Positions 9,445 through 17,207 of a DNA stretch of 64,000 nt are shown here, piece after piece (within the stretch, counting starts at the first letter, position 1; every line of letters begins with the position of its first letter). The translations under genes were made by a program, and so were the position numbers. Under the pieces are notes generated by a model, which worked only from the letters and a program-made list of their open reading frames with translations, did no database searches and had not been told where the DNA came from. This stretch comes from Verrucomicrobiales bacterium (lineage in GTDB: Bacteria > Verrucomicrobiota > Verrucomicrobiia > Verrucomicrobiales > SLCJ01), in NCBI GenBank assembly GCA_024636835.1, contig JAGXGH010000047.1:1-64000 (forward strand), read 5' to 3'.

Positions 9445-10548
9445 TTAGTCGAAAAGAATGGTGCCCTGCTTGCTGGCTTCGGTGTCGTTATCGAGTTCCC
9501 AATAGATATCGGTGCTGATATCGGAAATTTCAGGGTAGGGGCTTTCTTCGGCGAACTCGACCGCGGCCTTGGCTTCTTCTTTGGCGGCGCTGTCGATTTC
9601 TGCTGCCTGCTCGGATGTGAGCACACCCTCGCCCTCGAGCACGGCTTGCCAAACTTTCAGGGGATCGTGATCGCGCTGGTATTTCTCAATCTCTTCCTTG
9701 GTGCGATATTTCTTCGCATTGGCATCGGCGACTGAGTGCCCGTAGTAGCGGTAGGTTTTGATCTCAAGAATGGTGGGCTTGCTCTTTTCATGGGCGCGCT
9801 TCATTGCTTCCCAAACGTGGGCGCGAACTTCGTAGAGGTTCTCACCCATGCAAACATCCCAGTCCATGTCGTATGCCTCGGCACGTGCGGCAAGACCTTC
9901 CTCTGGGTGCGCGGACGAGCGCACTTGGCTGGTGCCCATGGAATAGCCGTTGTTCTCAATGATGAAAACGACAGGGAGTTCGAAAAGTGCGGCGATGTTG
10001 AGTGACTCGTGGAACGCCCCTTGGTTTACCGCACCGTCACCCAGGAAGGTGAGTGCGCATCCCTTGAGGCCTTTATACTTCAAGCCATAGGCGAGGCCGG
10101 TGCCGAGTGGGGTTTGGCCACCGACGATGCCGTGACCACCCCAGTAATTCTTGTCTGGTGCGAAGTAGTGCATCGATCCACCTTTGCCTTTAGAGCAACC
10201 GGTAATCTTACCGTAGAGCTCGGCCATGCATTCGTTCATACCCATACCGACCGCTAGTGCGTGACCGTGATCGCGATAGGCGGTGATGACGTGATCGTTA
10301 TCACCCATCAGAGAAACCGCGCCGACCGCCACGGCTTCTTGACCGATGTAGAGGTGAAGAAAACCACCCATCTTGCCGCCGTTATACTCTTTGAGGGAGA
10401 ACTGCTCGAAGCGGCGAATACGCACCAGCTTGCGATAGAGTTCAACCTTGTCCTCAGCAGAGAGTTGTTTGTTCACCTCGGCAGACGCGTAGTCCTTTGT
10501 TGCCGTAGATTTAGTGGATTTCTTTTTCGTCGTTTTCTTAGCCGCCAT
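9445..10548 (-). CDS. pdhA: Pyruvate dehydrogenase E1 component, alpha subunit
   Basis: A 367-residue thiamine-diphosphate enzyme subunit that begins the conversion of pyruvate to acetyl-CoA. The cofactor-binding motif GDGAVNQGAFHESLNIAAL...VVFIIENN is intact, and so is the phosphorylation-loop region YRYYGHSVADANAKKYRTKEEI (the bacterial protein is not expected to be phosphorylated there). The first 25 residues are a Lys/Thr-rich tail (AAKKTTKKKSTKSTATK) absent from most homologues and probably disordered. First gene of the four-gene operon; transcription should start between 10549 and 10668. Confidence 0.95.
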   Translation of the reverse strand: MAAKKTTKKKSTKSTATKDYASAEVNKQLSAEDKVELYRKLVRIRRFEQFSLKEYNGGKMGGFLHLYIGQEAVAVGAVSLMGDNDHVITAYRDHGHALAVGMGMNECMAELYGKITGCSKGKGGSMHYFAPDKNYWGGHGIVGGQTPLGTGLAYGLKYKGLKGCALTFLGDGAVNQGAFHESLNIAALFELPVVFIIENNGYSMGTSQVRSSAHPEEGLAARAEAYDMDWDVCMGENLYEVRAHVWEAMKRAHEKSKPTILEIKTYRYYGHSVADANAKKYRTKEEIEKYQRDHDPLKVWQAVLEGEGVLTSEQAAEIDSAAKEEAKAAVEFAEESPYPEISDISTDIYWELDNDTEASKQGTILFD

Positions 10549-10668
10549 AATGCGTCAAGGGTAGGAGTGCCGGTGGAGAAATTGCTGCGCCTCTACCAAT
10601 ATGGAGATGAGGGCGTGATGCCAGCGTTAATTTGTGAAGCTTTATTCAGGGGAGAGTGGGGGGCACCG

Positions 10669-11280
10669 CTATGACGCTGACTGACGAGTCGTTGCGATTA
10701 ATGGAGCATGCTCTTTAGATGAGAAACAATGGGCCGCCGCAACGAAACATGCGGTGAAGGTGAGGTTTCCAATCAAACCATTACGGAGGAAGGTGAGCGA
10801 TGCTGGGAAGCCAGGCAGCCCGATGGTTTGTGATTGCCACCAGCCAGCGATGGATTTCGCGTAGCCGGGGTTACCTATCCAGGAGAGTGTGTTGAGAAGA
10901 AGATAAGCGAGAACTACACCACCGGCTGTTGCGAATAAGGCTGGTGCAAAACGTTTTAGTTTATCACCCATGGCACGTCCTCCACAAACGAGTAAGAACA
11001 TGAAAGCAACATTCACTACTAGAAACACAGTACTGGGCGCGGATCCGTATAGCTGTGTCGAAATAAAGACGTCCGATACCAAATAGGCAGCAGCCGGAAC
11101 CAGCCACATAACAGGGCGGATCAAAATGATCGACAAGCAGAGGACGACTGCGACCAAGGGTGAGAAGCCAGCCCATGACTCCGGCGCATAGGCGGCGACC
11201 AAGATACGTAGTAAAACAATCGCAACGAAAAGGGCGATTGGTGGGAGTAGAGCGGCACGAGTGTTTGTAGATGTTTTCAT
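10669..11280 (-). CDS. Integral membrane protein, DUF6580-like
   Basis: About 203 residues from the ATG at 11280 (a longer frame reaches 11349 but needs a TTG start). Five or six hydrophobic segments (such as ALFVAIVLLRILVAAY, LVAVVLCLSIILI, VFLVVNVAFMFLLVCG) and a conserved-looking end SLTFLRNGLIGNLTFTACFV place it with small membrane proteins resembling DUF6580 or ECF-transporter S components. The substrate, if any, is unknown. It stands alone between the pdh operon and cdd. Confidence 0.7.
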   Translation of the reverse strand: MKTSTNTRAALLPPIALFVAIVLLRILVAAYAPESWAGFSPLVAVVLCLSIILIRPVMWLVPAAAYLVSDVFISTQLYGSAPSTVFLVVNVAFMFLLVCGGRAMGDKLKRFAPALFATAGGVVLAYLLLNTLSWIGNPGYAKSIAGWWQSQTIGLPGFPASLTFLRNGLIGNLTFTACFVAAAHCFSSKEHAPLIATTRQSAS

Positions 11281-11409
11281 AGAAGGCTCAGGTTTCACGA
11301 CATTTAGGCGCATGATTACTATGCTAGCCGATTCACGGTAGGGGTGCAAGCTGCGGAATCAGCACGATTTCGCTTTCGTGATACGCAATTTTCCGAGTAA
11401 ATCGATACC

Positions 11410-11832
11410 ATGTCACCCTCAGACTCAATTGATTGGTCGCGACTTCGCGCTGCCGCCTTGGATGCTCGAAGCCGCGCTTACGCCCCGTATTCGAAATTTT
11501 CCGTTGGTGCGGCTCTGCTCTGTTCGGATGGTGAGATGTTTACCGGGGTGAATATTGAAAACGCATCGTTTGGGCTGACGATGTGCGCCGAGCGTTCTGC
11601 GATCATGACTGCTGTGTCGGCCGGGCGACAAGACTTCGCCGCTCTGGCGGTAGCTGCGGACTCGGAGAAAATCACCTCGCCCTGTGGTGCGTGCCTGCAA
11701 GTATTGGCGGAATTCGTTAGCGTAGATTTCCCGGTTCTTCTGATCAATGCGCGCGATGGTAGTGAGCTCACCATGACATTCGATCAACTATTACCTCTGG
11801 CTAATCAAGGATTAGAGAACCTAAAAAAATAG
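11410..11832 (+). CDS. cdd: Cytidine deaminase
   Basis: A 140-residue homotetrameric-type cytidine deaminase for pyrimidine salvage (cytidine and deoxycytidine to uridine and deoxyuridine). The zinc site is complete: Cys59 and the catalytic Glu61 in CAERSA, and Cys92/Cys95 in PCGACLQ. The substrate motif FSVGAALLCSDG and the VNIENASFGLTMCAE stretch are canonical. Length fits the family. It is the only plus-strand gene among minus-strand neighbours and is convergent with mnmG (24 bases apart). Confidence 0.95.
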   Translation: MSPSDSIDWSRLRAAALDARSRAYAPYSKFSVGAALLCSDGEMFTGVNIENASFGLTMCAERSAIMTAVSAGRQDFAALAVAADSEKITSPCGACLQVLAEFVSVDFPVLLINARDGSELTMTFDQLLPLANQGLENLKK

Positions 11833-11855
11833 CTAACTTCCTCTATGTGAATAAG

Positions 11856-13730
11856 TTATGACGTTTTTGTTCGCTCTATCCTCTCTAGCCACACAGCGAG
11901 TAGCGACAGATCTGCAGGAGTAATTCCACTGATACGCCCAGCTTGACCAAGTGTTGCCGGTCGAATTTGTGCGAGGCGTTGTTGAGCTTCGCGCTTCAGT
12001 CCGTGAATTTCCGAGTAATCCAAGTTCTCTGGAAGAACATGCGATTCCTGTGACTTCGCACGTCGCACTTCATCTTCCTGGCGGCGAATATACCCGGCAT
12101 ATTTGATTTGCGTCTCTACCAGCGAAAGCACGCGCTTCGGAATCGCCAAGCGAACCTCATCGGGGAGGCCGGATGCCACATTCTCAGGTCGGCGCATCCA
12201 CTGAGCCCATGTCAGACCTTCCTTACGTGTCGTTTCAAGAAGCTGAACAGCGGCGGCAATTTCTTCCTCCTTGTTGAGTGTTTGCTGAATTCGCTCTGCA
12301 TCGATGAGTCCCGCCGCAGCGGCGCGCTCGGTGAGACGAAGATCCGCATTATCGTGACGTAGCAAAAGACGATGCTCAGCACGGCTGGTGAACATTCGGT
12401 AGGGTTCAATCACTCCCTTGGTCACCAGGTCATCAATCATCACACCGATATAGGCTTCACTGCGAGTAGGAACAAAACTCGGCTTACCCGCCACTTTCAG
12501 CGCAGCGTTAGCTCCAGCGATCAAGCCTTGAGCTCCGGCCTCCTCGTATCCTGATGTGCCATTGATCTGTCCGGCAAAATACAAACCACCGATGCGTTTG
12601 GTCTCCAAGGTGGGGTGAAGCTGGGTTGGCGGACAGTAGTCATATTCCACCGCGTATCCCGGACGAAGGATCTGAACGTTCTCCAATCCGGGGATAGATC
12701 GGATGAATGCCCACTGAACCTCATAGGGCAGCGAGGTGCTCACACCGTTGACATAATACTCGTGAGAGTGGCGGCCTTCCGGTTCCAGAAACACCTGATG
12801 GCTCGCCTTGTCAGCAAAGCGAACGACTTTGTCTTCGATCGAAGGACAATAGCGCGGACCCACGCCTTCGATCTTGCCAGAATACATCGGGCTTTTGTCG
12901 AGGTTGTCGCGGATGGCTGCATGGGTGGTTTCGTTGGTATTGGTCAGCCAGCAGAGTTTTTGTTCCACGTGGAACATTTCATCGGTGTAGCTATTGAGTG
13001 TAAATAGCGAGCGCCCCTCCTCGATGCGCTCGGGCATGTAGCTGAAGGGAAGGGGAGTCTCATCTCCACCTTGCGGCTCGCATTTAGTGAAATCAATCGT
13101 CCGTCCATGAAGTCGGCAGGGGGTTCCTGTTTTAAAACGCTCCACCGTAAACCCCAATTCACGCAAACTATCCGAGAGAGTGGAAATACCGTCACCCATT
13201 CGTCCGCCGGCTTGATTGCGATGCCCCACGTGAAGGAGTCCCCGCATGAAGGTCCCCGAGCTGATGATGATCGATTTGGTATTAAACACCATCCCAAGGC
13301 TCGTCCGCACACCGGTGACTTGATCGTACTCTTCGAGTATCTCGGCGATATTTCCCTGATGGAGGTCGATGTTTGGTTCACACTCGAGTACCCACTTCAT
13401 CCGGAATTGATACGCTTTCTTGTCTGTCTGGGCCCGGGGCGCTCGTGCGCTTGGTCCTTTACCGGCATTCAAGAGGCGAAATTGAATCCCTGTGGCATCC
13501 GAGTTGAGCCCCATGGCTCCTCCCAGCGCATCGATCTCGCGGACCATATGCCCCTTTGCGAGTCCGCCAATTGCCGGGTTGCAGGACATTTGGGCGATAG
13601 TATCCAGATTCTGGGTAAGCACAGCCACCTGTGCGCCGATACGTGCTGCCGCCAGAGCTGCCTCCACACCGGCATGGCCAGCGCCGATCACCAGCACATC
13701 GTAATCTTTCGGGTAGGTAAAGTCAGACAT
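11856..13730 (-). CDS. mnmG: tRNA uridine-5-carboxymethylaminomethyl modification enzyme, large subunit
   Basis: About 624 residues from the ATG at 13730 ([16 protein letters not shown]). The open frame extends to 13796, but the extra 22 residues precede the conserved start. The protein binds FAD ([19 protein letters not shown]) and works with MnmE to modify U34 of certain tRNAs. Family signatures present are [36 protein letters not shown] and [15 protein letters not shown] perfect parS-type palindrome lies inside the gene at 12961-12976, where it encodes Met-Phe-His-Val-Glu-Gln. mnmG is often close to the chromosome origin in bacteria, which fits the parS sites. Confident. Confidence 0.96.
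   Translation of the reverse strand: MSDFTYPKDYDVLVIGAGHAGVEAALAAARIGAQVAVLTQNLDTIAQMSCNPAIGGLAKGHMVREIDALGGAMGLNSDATGIQFRLLNAGKGPSARAPRAQTDKKAYQFRMKWVLECEPNIDLHQGNIAEILEEYDQVTGVRTSLGMVFNTKSIIISSGTFMRGLLHVGHRNQAGGRMGDGISTLSDSLRELGFTVERFKTGTPCRLHGRTIDFTKCEPQGGDETPLPFSYMPERIEEGRSLFTLNSYTDEMFHVEQKLCWLTNTNETTHAAIRDNLDKSPMYSGKIEGVGPRYCPSIEDKVVRFADKASHQVFLEPEGRHSHEYYVNGVSTSLPYEVQWAFIRSIPGLENVQILRPGYAVEYDYCPPTQLHPTLETKRIGGLYFAGQINGTSGYEEAGAQGLIAGANAALKVAGKPSFVPTRSEAYIGVMIDDLVTKGVIEPYRMFTSRAEHRLLLRHDNADLRLTERAAAAGLIDAERIQQTLNKEEEIAAAVQLLETTRKEGLTWAQWMRRPENVASGLPDEVRLAIPKRVLSLVETQIKYAGYIRRQEDEVRRAKSQESHVLPENLDYSEIHGLKREAQQRLAQIRPATLGQAGRISGITPADLSLLAVWLERIERTKTS
12961..12976. promoter_or_regulatory. 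parS-like ParB-binding site 1 (inside mnmG)
   Basis: TGTTCCACGTGGAACA, a perfect 16-bp palindrome matching the parS consensus variant bound by ParB in several phyla. It lies within the mnmG coding sequence. A second identical site is 837 bases away. Confidence 0.8.
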
Positions 13731-13812
13731 CAAAAACAAGGCGTCAACACGCGATGGGAACCTACGTCCAATCCTCCTCACTGACAAGCCTGTCAAAATA
13801 CAGAGGGCTCAA

Positions 13813-13828
13813 TGTTCCACGTGGAACA
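13813..13828. promoter_or_regulatory. parS-like ParB-binding site 2 (between mnmG and cdaA)
   Basis: A second exact TGTTCCACGTGGAACA in the divergent gap between mnmG and cdaA. Two exact 16-bp palindromes within 0.9 kb are very unlikely by chance, and parS sites cluster near replication origins. Confidence 0.85.
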
Positions 13829-13966
13829 TTGACCATTCACCCTCAGACAAGAAATCTTCTTGTTTATAAGGGATTCTCTGGAAAGCGGGCTCGCAATCGC
13901 TTACATATTAAGAGAGGGCCAATAGACGTCCGTCATCAATTCGTCCACACGCAGCGCGAACGCACT

Positions 13967-14755
13967 ATGCAATTCTGGGAATACATCCAACAACACTGGC
14001 GAACACCGGTAGAGATCCTCATCATCACGGTGTTGCTCTACCAACTGTTCATCAACTTCCGCGCCACTCGCGCAGCACGGATTCTTACCGGTCTGCTCAT
14101 TCTACTGATGGCGCTGACCTTCATCTCACAAGTCCTCGAACTTCAGGTCATTGGCGGACTGATAGGAAGCTTCTACCTCATCCTCTCGCTTTCGCTGGTG
14201 GTGATCTTCCAGCCAGAGCTGCGGAGAGCGCTGGCAAAGATTGGATCACACCGGTATTTTGATTTCAATGCCACCAACCAGGATTACATCTCGTCTCTCG
14301 CAGATGCGATTCGCACATTGTCAAATAAGCGATTTGGTGCACTCTTCGCCCTCGAACGGCAAATCGATCTCGATCAGCATCTTGAAACTGGGGTCAACCT
14401 CGACGCCTTGATTTCCTCTGAACTCATCGTCACCATCTTTCACCCCCGCACGGCGCTGCATGACGGTGGGTTGATACTCACTGAAGAGCGTATTCGCGGT
14501 GCGGGTTGTGTCTTTCCTCTCTCCCAGAGAGAAATGGTCAACCGAAGTATTGGCCTGCGCCACCGTGCTGGTTTAGGTATAACTGAAGAAACTGATGCCG
14601 TGGCGATCATTGTTTCCGAAGAAACTGGCAATGTCTCAGTCTGCCATAACGGTAAAATCGAACAAGATATCAAACTTTCCAAGGTGGAGGACTACCTCAA
14701 AAAGCTCCTTTCAAAACCCAGCAATGAAGACGATCAAGAGAGTACTACTGCGTAA
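13967..14755 (+). CDS. cdaA: Diadenylate cyclase (membrane c-di-AMP synthase)
   Basis: About 262 residues from the ATG at 13967 (MQFWEYIQQHWRTPVEILI); an open frame upstream to 13754 contains the parS site and is not expected to be translated. Three N-terminal membrane helices (about residues 12-85) precede a DisA_N/DAC catalytic domain with the signatures HDGGLIL and RHRAGLGITEETDA, followed by VAIIVSEETG. It makes cyclic di-AMP from two ATP. The reading frame overlaps the next gene by 32 bases, indicating translational coupling. The usual neighbour glmM is not seen here. Confidence 0.93.
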   Translation: MQFWEYIQQHWRTPVEILIITVLLYQLFINFRATRAARILTGLLILLMALTFISQVLELQVIGGLIGSFYLILSLSLVVIFQPELRRALAKIGSHRYFDFNATNQDYISSLADAIRTLSNKRFGALFALERQIDLDQHLETGVNLDALISSELIVTIFHPRTALHDGGLILTEERIRGAGCVFPLSQREMVNRSIGLRHRAGLGITEETDAVAIIVSEETGNVSVCHNGKIEQDIKLSKVEDYLKKLLSKPSNEDDQESTTA

Positions 14756-14879
14756 TTGGCGGCCCAAGCTGATTTGCCTTCTCCTTGCCATTGGTATTTG
14801 GCTGGTGATGCGTAGCCATATCGAGAAGAATAATGATAGTGGAGGGCAGGCTCCAAGCCCGACCCTCTCACCATTTTAG
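14724..14879 (+). CDS. Mini CdaR-like membrane protein
   Basis: A 51-residue protein whose ATG lies inside cdaA, in another frame, 32 bases before the cdaA stop. The first 30 residues (KRVLLRNWRPKLICLLLAIGIW) match the membrane anchor that opens YbbR/CdaR proteins, the CdaA partners. After the helix only a short polar tail (RSHIEKNNDSGGQAPSP) follows, so the extracytoplasmic YbbR repeats are missing. Overlap with cdaA suggests a real partner. Role inferred: a minimal CdaA regulator or anchor. Confidence 0.7.
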   Translation: MKTIKRVLLRNWRPKLICLLLAIGIWLVMRSHIEKNNDSGGQAPSPTLSPF

Positions 14880-14923
14880 GGAATACGCTTGCGAGCGGGC
14901 ATAATTCATGGCAACGCACCGTC

Positions 14924-15550
14924 ATGAAATATTTTGTCACAGGCACGGGCACCGACGTTGGTAAAACCTACGTCACCAAACTGCTCATTGAGGCTGCTAA
15001 CCGCGCAGGAATTACAACGGTAGGATTCAAGCCTATCGCTTGTGGAAGTCGCGATGACGCCGTTCTTCTCAGTAACGCTGGTGCACCAGGCATCGAGCTC
15101 GACGAGATTAATCCCATCATCTACGCCACCCCGGCGTCACCCTATACGGCTGCGATTCTCGAAAACCGACCCTTTCAAATGTCGGAAGCGCTGGACGCTT
15201 GGAATGCTATCAAGGACCGATTCGAAGGAATCTTTGTTGAGGGTGCTGGAGGGTGGGAGGTCCCTATCACGCGTGAGCTCCGCGTCGCCGACCTTGCCGT
15301 AGAGATGAAGCTCCCTGTCATCGTAGTGGTCAACAACCGCCTCGGGGCACTCAACGAAACTATTCTCACTGTCGATTCCATCCGTCGTCGCGGCTTGGTT
15401 TGTGCCGGCCTGATTCTAAATCATCTGGAAGACGAGCGTGACATGGCTTCCGTCACGAACCGTAGCGCTCTCGAAGACATACTCGATGTCCCTGTTTTGT
15501 TGGATATTCTTCACGGAGAGGAAGAAATCGAACTTCCGAACGAATTGTGA
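14924..15550 (+). CDS. bioD: Dethiobiotin synthetase
   Basis: A 208-residue ATP-dependent carboligase that closes the ureido ring of biotin from 7,8-diaminopelargonate and CO2. It starts with the phosphate-binding loop TGTGTDVGKT (residues 6-15) and has the conserved GFKPIACGSRDDA and VEGAGGWEVPI motifs. Length is normal. No other biotin genes are in the window, so the pathway is split. The stop codon overlaps the start of an interspersed repeat (copy 1 of the 140-bp family). Confidence 0.93.
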   Translation: MKYFVTGTGTDVGKTYVTKLLIEAANRAGITTVGFKPIACGSRDDAVLLSNAGAPGIELDEINPIIYATPASPYTAAILENRPFQMSEALDAWNAIKDRFEGIFVEGAGGWEVPITRELRVADLAVEMKLPVIVVVNNRLGALNETILTVDSIRRRGLVCAGLILNHLEDERDMASVTNRSALEDILDVPVLLDILHGEEEIELPNEL

Positions 15551-15686
15551 TACCAAATCTTGGTATTGATCTGACGCGTCGCGTAGAACCGCTGCGCGGC
15601 ACGCAATTGACAAGTGGATACCCAATCTTCGTGTTGATCGTGAGCTACTTGTGCGCGGCGAAAAGTCAGGTTTTATTCAAAGGCGG
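15550..15686 (+). repeat. 140-bp interspersed repeat, copy 1
   Basis: Begins with the palindrome TACCAAATCTTGGTA (15551-15565), which follows the bioD stop at once. Then come the core hairpin GTCGCGTAGAACCGCTGCGC with its partner GGCACGC, and the ACAAGTGGAT...CTACTTGTGCGCGGCGAA segment. It is the same family as copies at 36942, 39521, 51422 and 54243. Confidence 0.85.
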
Positions 15687-15770
15687 CATGAGACTGATCT
15701 CAACTACTATACGAATAGTAGTTGAGCGATAATTAAATCTCTCATTACGGATTTGTAAGCTCGGAGTGGC

Positions 15771-16016
15771 TTAATCCAAAGCCTCGTCTTCGTCTCGAAT
15801 GGTTTGCAAGGCAGCGATAAACTCACCAAGTGCCTCCGTTGGAACAAGGATAGTATCGCGGCGGCCTTTTACATCTTCAGTGATTTTCACGAACCGTCCG
15901 CGGTTATTTTCCTTCAGATCGAGGAAGTAAGTCTTCCTGTCGGTGAAGATTTTTTCTGTGTGCAGCGGTTGGTGATCACGTCGACCTCCTCCATCATCAT
16001 CGTAGTAGTCGTTCAT
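15771..16016 (-). CDS. PUR-alpha-like nucleic-acid-binding protein
   Basis: About 81 residues from the ATG at 16016 (MNDYYDDDGGGRRDHQP), preceded by AAAGGT at a suitable distance; upstream in-frame ATGs look non-coding. The protein has one PUR repeat: KTYFLDLKENNRGRFVKITE followed by RRDTILVPTEALGEFIAAL, like the single-repeat bacterial PUR proteins (such as Borrelia BpuR) that bind single-stranded DNA or RNA as dimers. It is an orphan gene beside trpS and may be a nucleoid or mRNA-binding factor. Confidence 0.85.
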   Translation of the reverse strand: MNDYYDDDGGGRRDHQPLHTEKIFTDRKTYFLDLKENNRGRFVKITEDVKGRRDTILVPTEALGEFIAALQTIRDEDEALD

Positions 16017-16115
16017 ACCTTTGTTATTTTCGTTCCATGTCCTGCCAGAGCGTGACACCCCAGCGACCGACATCACAACTATCCATGCGGCTTGATTCGA
16101 CGCAAGGATATTTGA

Positions 16116-17081
16116 TCAAACTAAGCCAACAGCATGACGAACGCGATCCAACACTACTCTTGCAGTCTGCCGCGCTTTTTCAGCACCAGCGTTGAGGATT
16201 TCGTCAATTTGTTGAGGATTCTCCTCAAGTACTGCCCTGCGATCACGAGCCTTCTCAAAATAGTTCCAGTAAGCATCGAAGAGTCGCTGCTTCAGATCTC
16301 CGTATCCGCATCCGCCATTTTCGAAAGCAGCGATCATTTCCGTGTATTCGCCTTCCGTTGCAAACAACTTGTAGAGTTGCAAAATAATTGACCCTTCTGT
16401 CGGTTTTGGATCTTCGACAGGTGTTGAGTCAGTGGGAATCTTCATTACCAGCTTACGAAGTTTCTTCTGTGCACCGAAAATCGGTAAAGCGTTATCGTAG
16501 CTTTTACTCATCTTTTGACCATCAAGCCCTGGCACTACGGCGGTGGCTTCTTGGATCCGGGGCTCGGGTAGCTTTAGGGTTCCGTCGCCGAATCGCTCGT
16601 TAATTTTGATCGCCAGATCTCGTGTGACCTCGAGATGCTGTTTCTGGTCTTTTCCAACCGGCACCACATCGCTGTCGTAGAGCAAGATATCTGCCGCCAT
16701 CAACACAGGATAGGCAAACAAGGCGTGATTTGGAGAAAAACCACGAGCTGTTTTATCTTTGTAGGAATGACAACGTTCGAGCAAACCCATAGGGCAGATC
16801 GTGCTCAGAATCCAAGCGAGTTCGTTAACTTCAGGCACATCAGACTGCCGAAAAAACACCGCCTTATTGGGATCTAAGCCACAAGCCAGGAAATCGATCG
16901 CCACATCGCGAACATACTCTCTCAGAGTCGCTGGATCTGAAACCGAGGTTAGCGAATGGTAATCCGCGATAAAATAAAATGCTTCGCCTTGCTGTTGGAG
17001 GTCGAGCATGGGTTTCATCGCACCGAAATAGTTGCCAATGTGCAACTTACCAGAGGGCTGGACACCTGAAAGAATTCGCAT
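16116..17081 (-). CDS. trpS: Tryptophanyl-tRNA synthetase
   Basis: About 321 residues from the ATG at 17081 (MRILSGVQPSGKLHIGNYFG); the frame extends six codons further without support. It has the class I signatures KLHIGN and GQKMSKSYDN, plus the conserved VPVGKDQKQHLEVTRDLA segment. It charges tRNA-Trp in the cytoplasm. Length is normal. It is divergent from mutS, with a gap of 126 bases that must hold both promoters. Confidence 0.96.
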   Translation of the reverse strand: MRILSGVQPSGKLHIGNYFGAMKPMLDLQQQGEAFYFIADYHSLTSVSDPATLREYVRDVAIDFLACGLDPNKAVFFRQSDVPEVNELAWILSTICPMGLLERCHSYKDKTARGFSPNHALFAYPVLMAADILLYDSDVVPVGKDQKQHLEVTRDLAIKINERFGDGTLKLPEPRIQEATAVVPGLDGQKMSKSYDNALPIFGAQKKLRKLVMKIPTDSTPVEDPKPTEGSIILQLYKLFATEGEYTEMIAAFENGGCGYGDLKQRLFDAYWNYFEKARDRRAVLEENPQQIDEILNAGAEKARQTARVVLDRVRHAVGLV

Positions 17082-17207
17082 TCCACGATAAAAGCGCAAA
17101 GCGACGCCGATGCAAGCGAACGAAATATGAATCGTATCGGTAAAGTTGATGAATAACGCGCACTTTTCTGATTGGGCATTGAGCCTGATTGGCTATGCTA
17201 TGCACCT

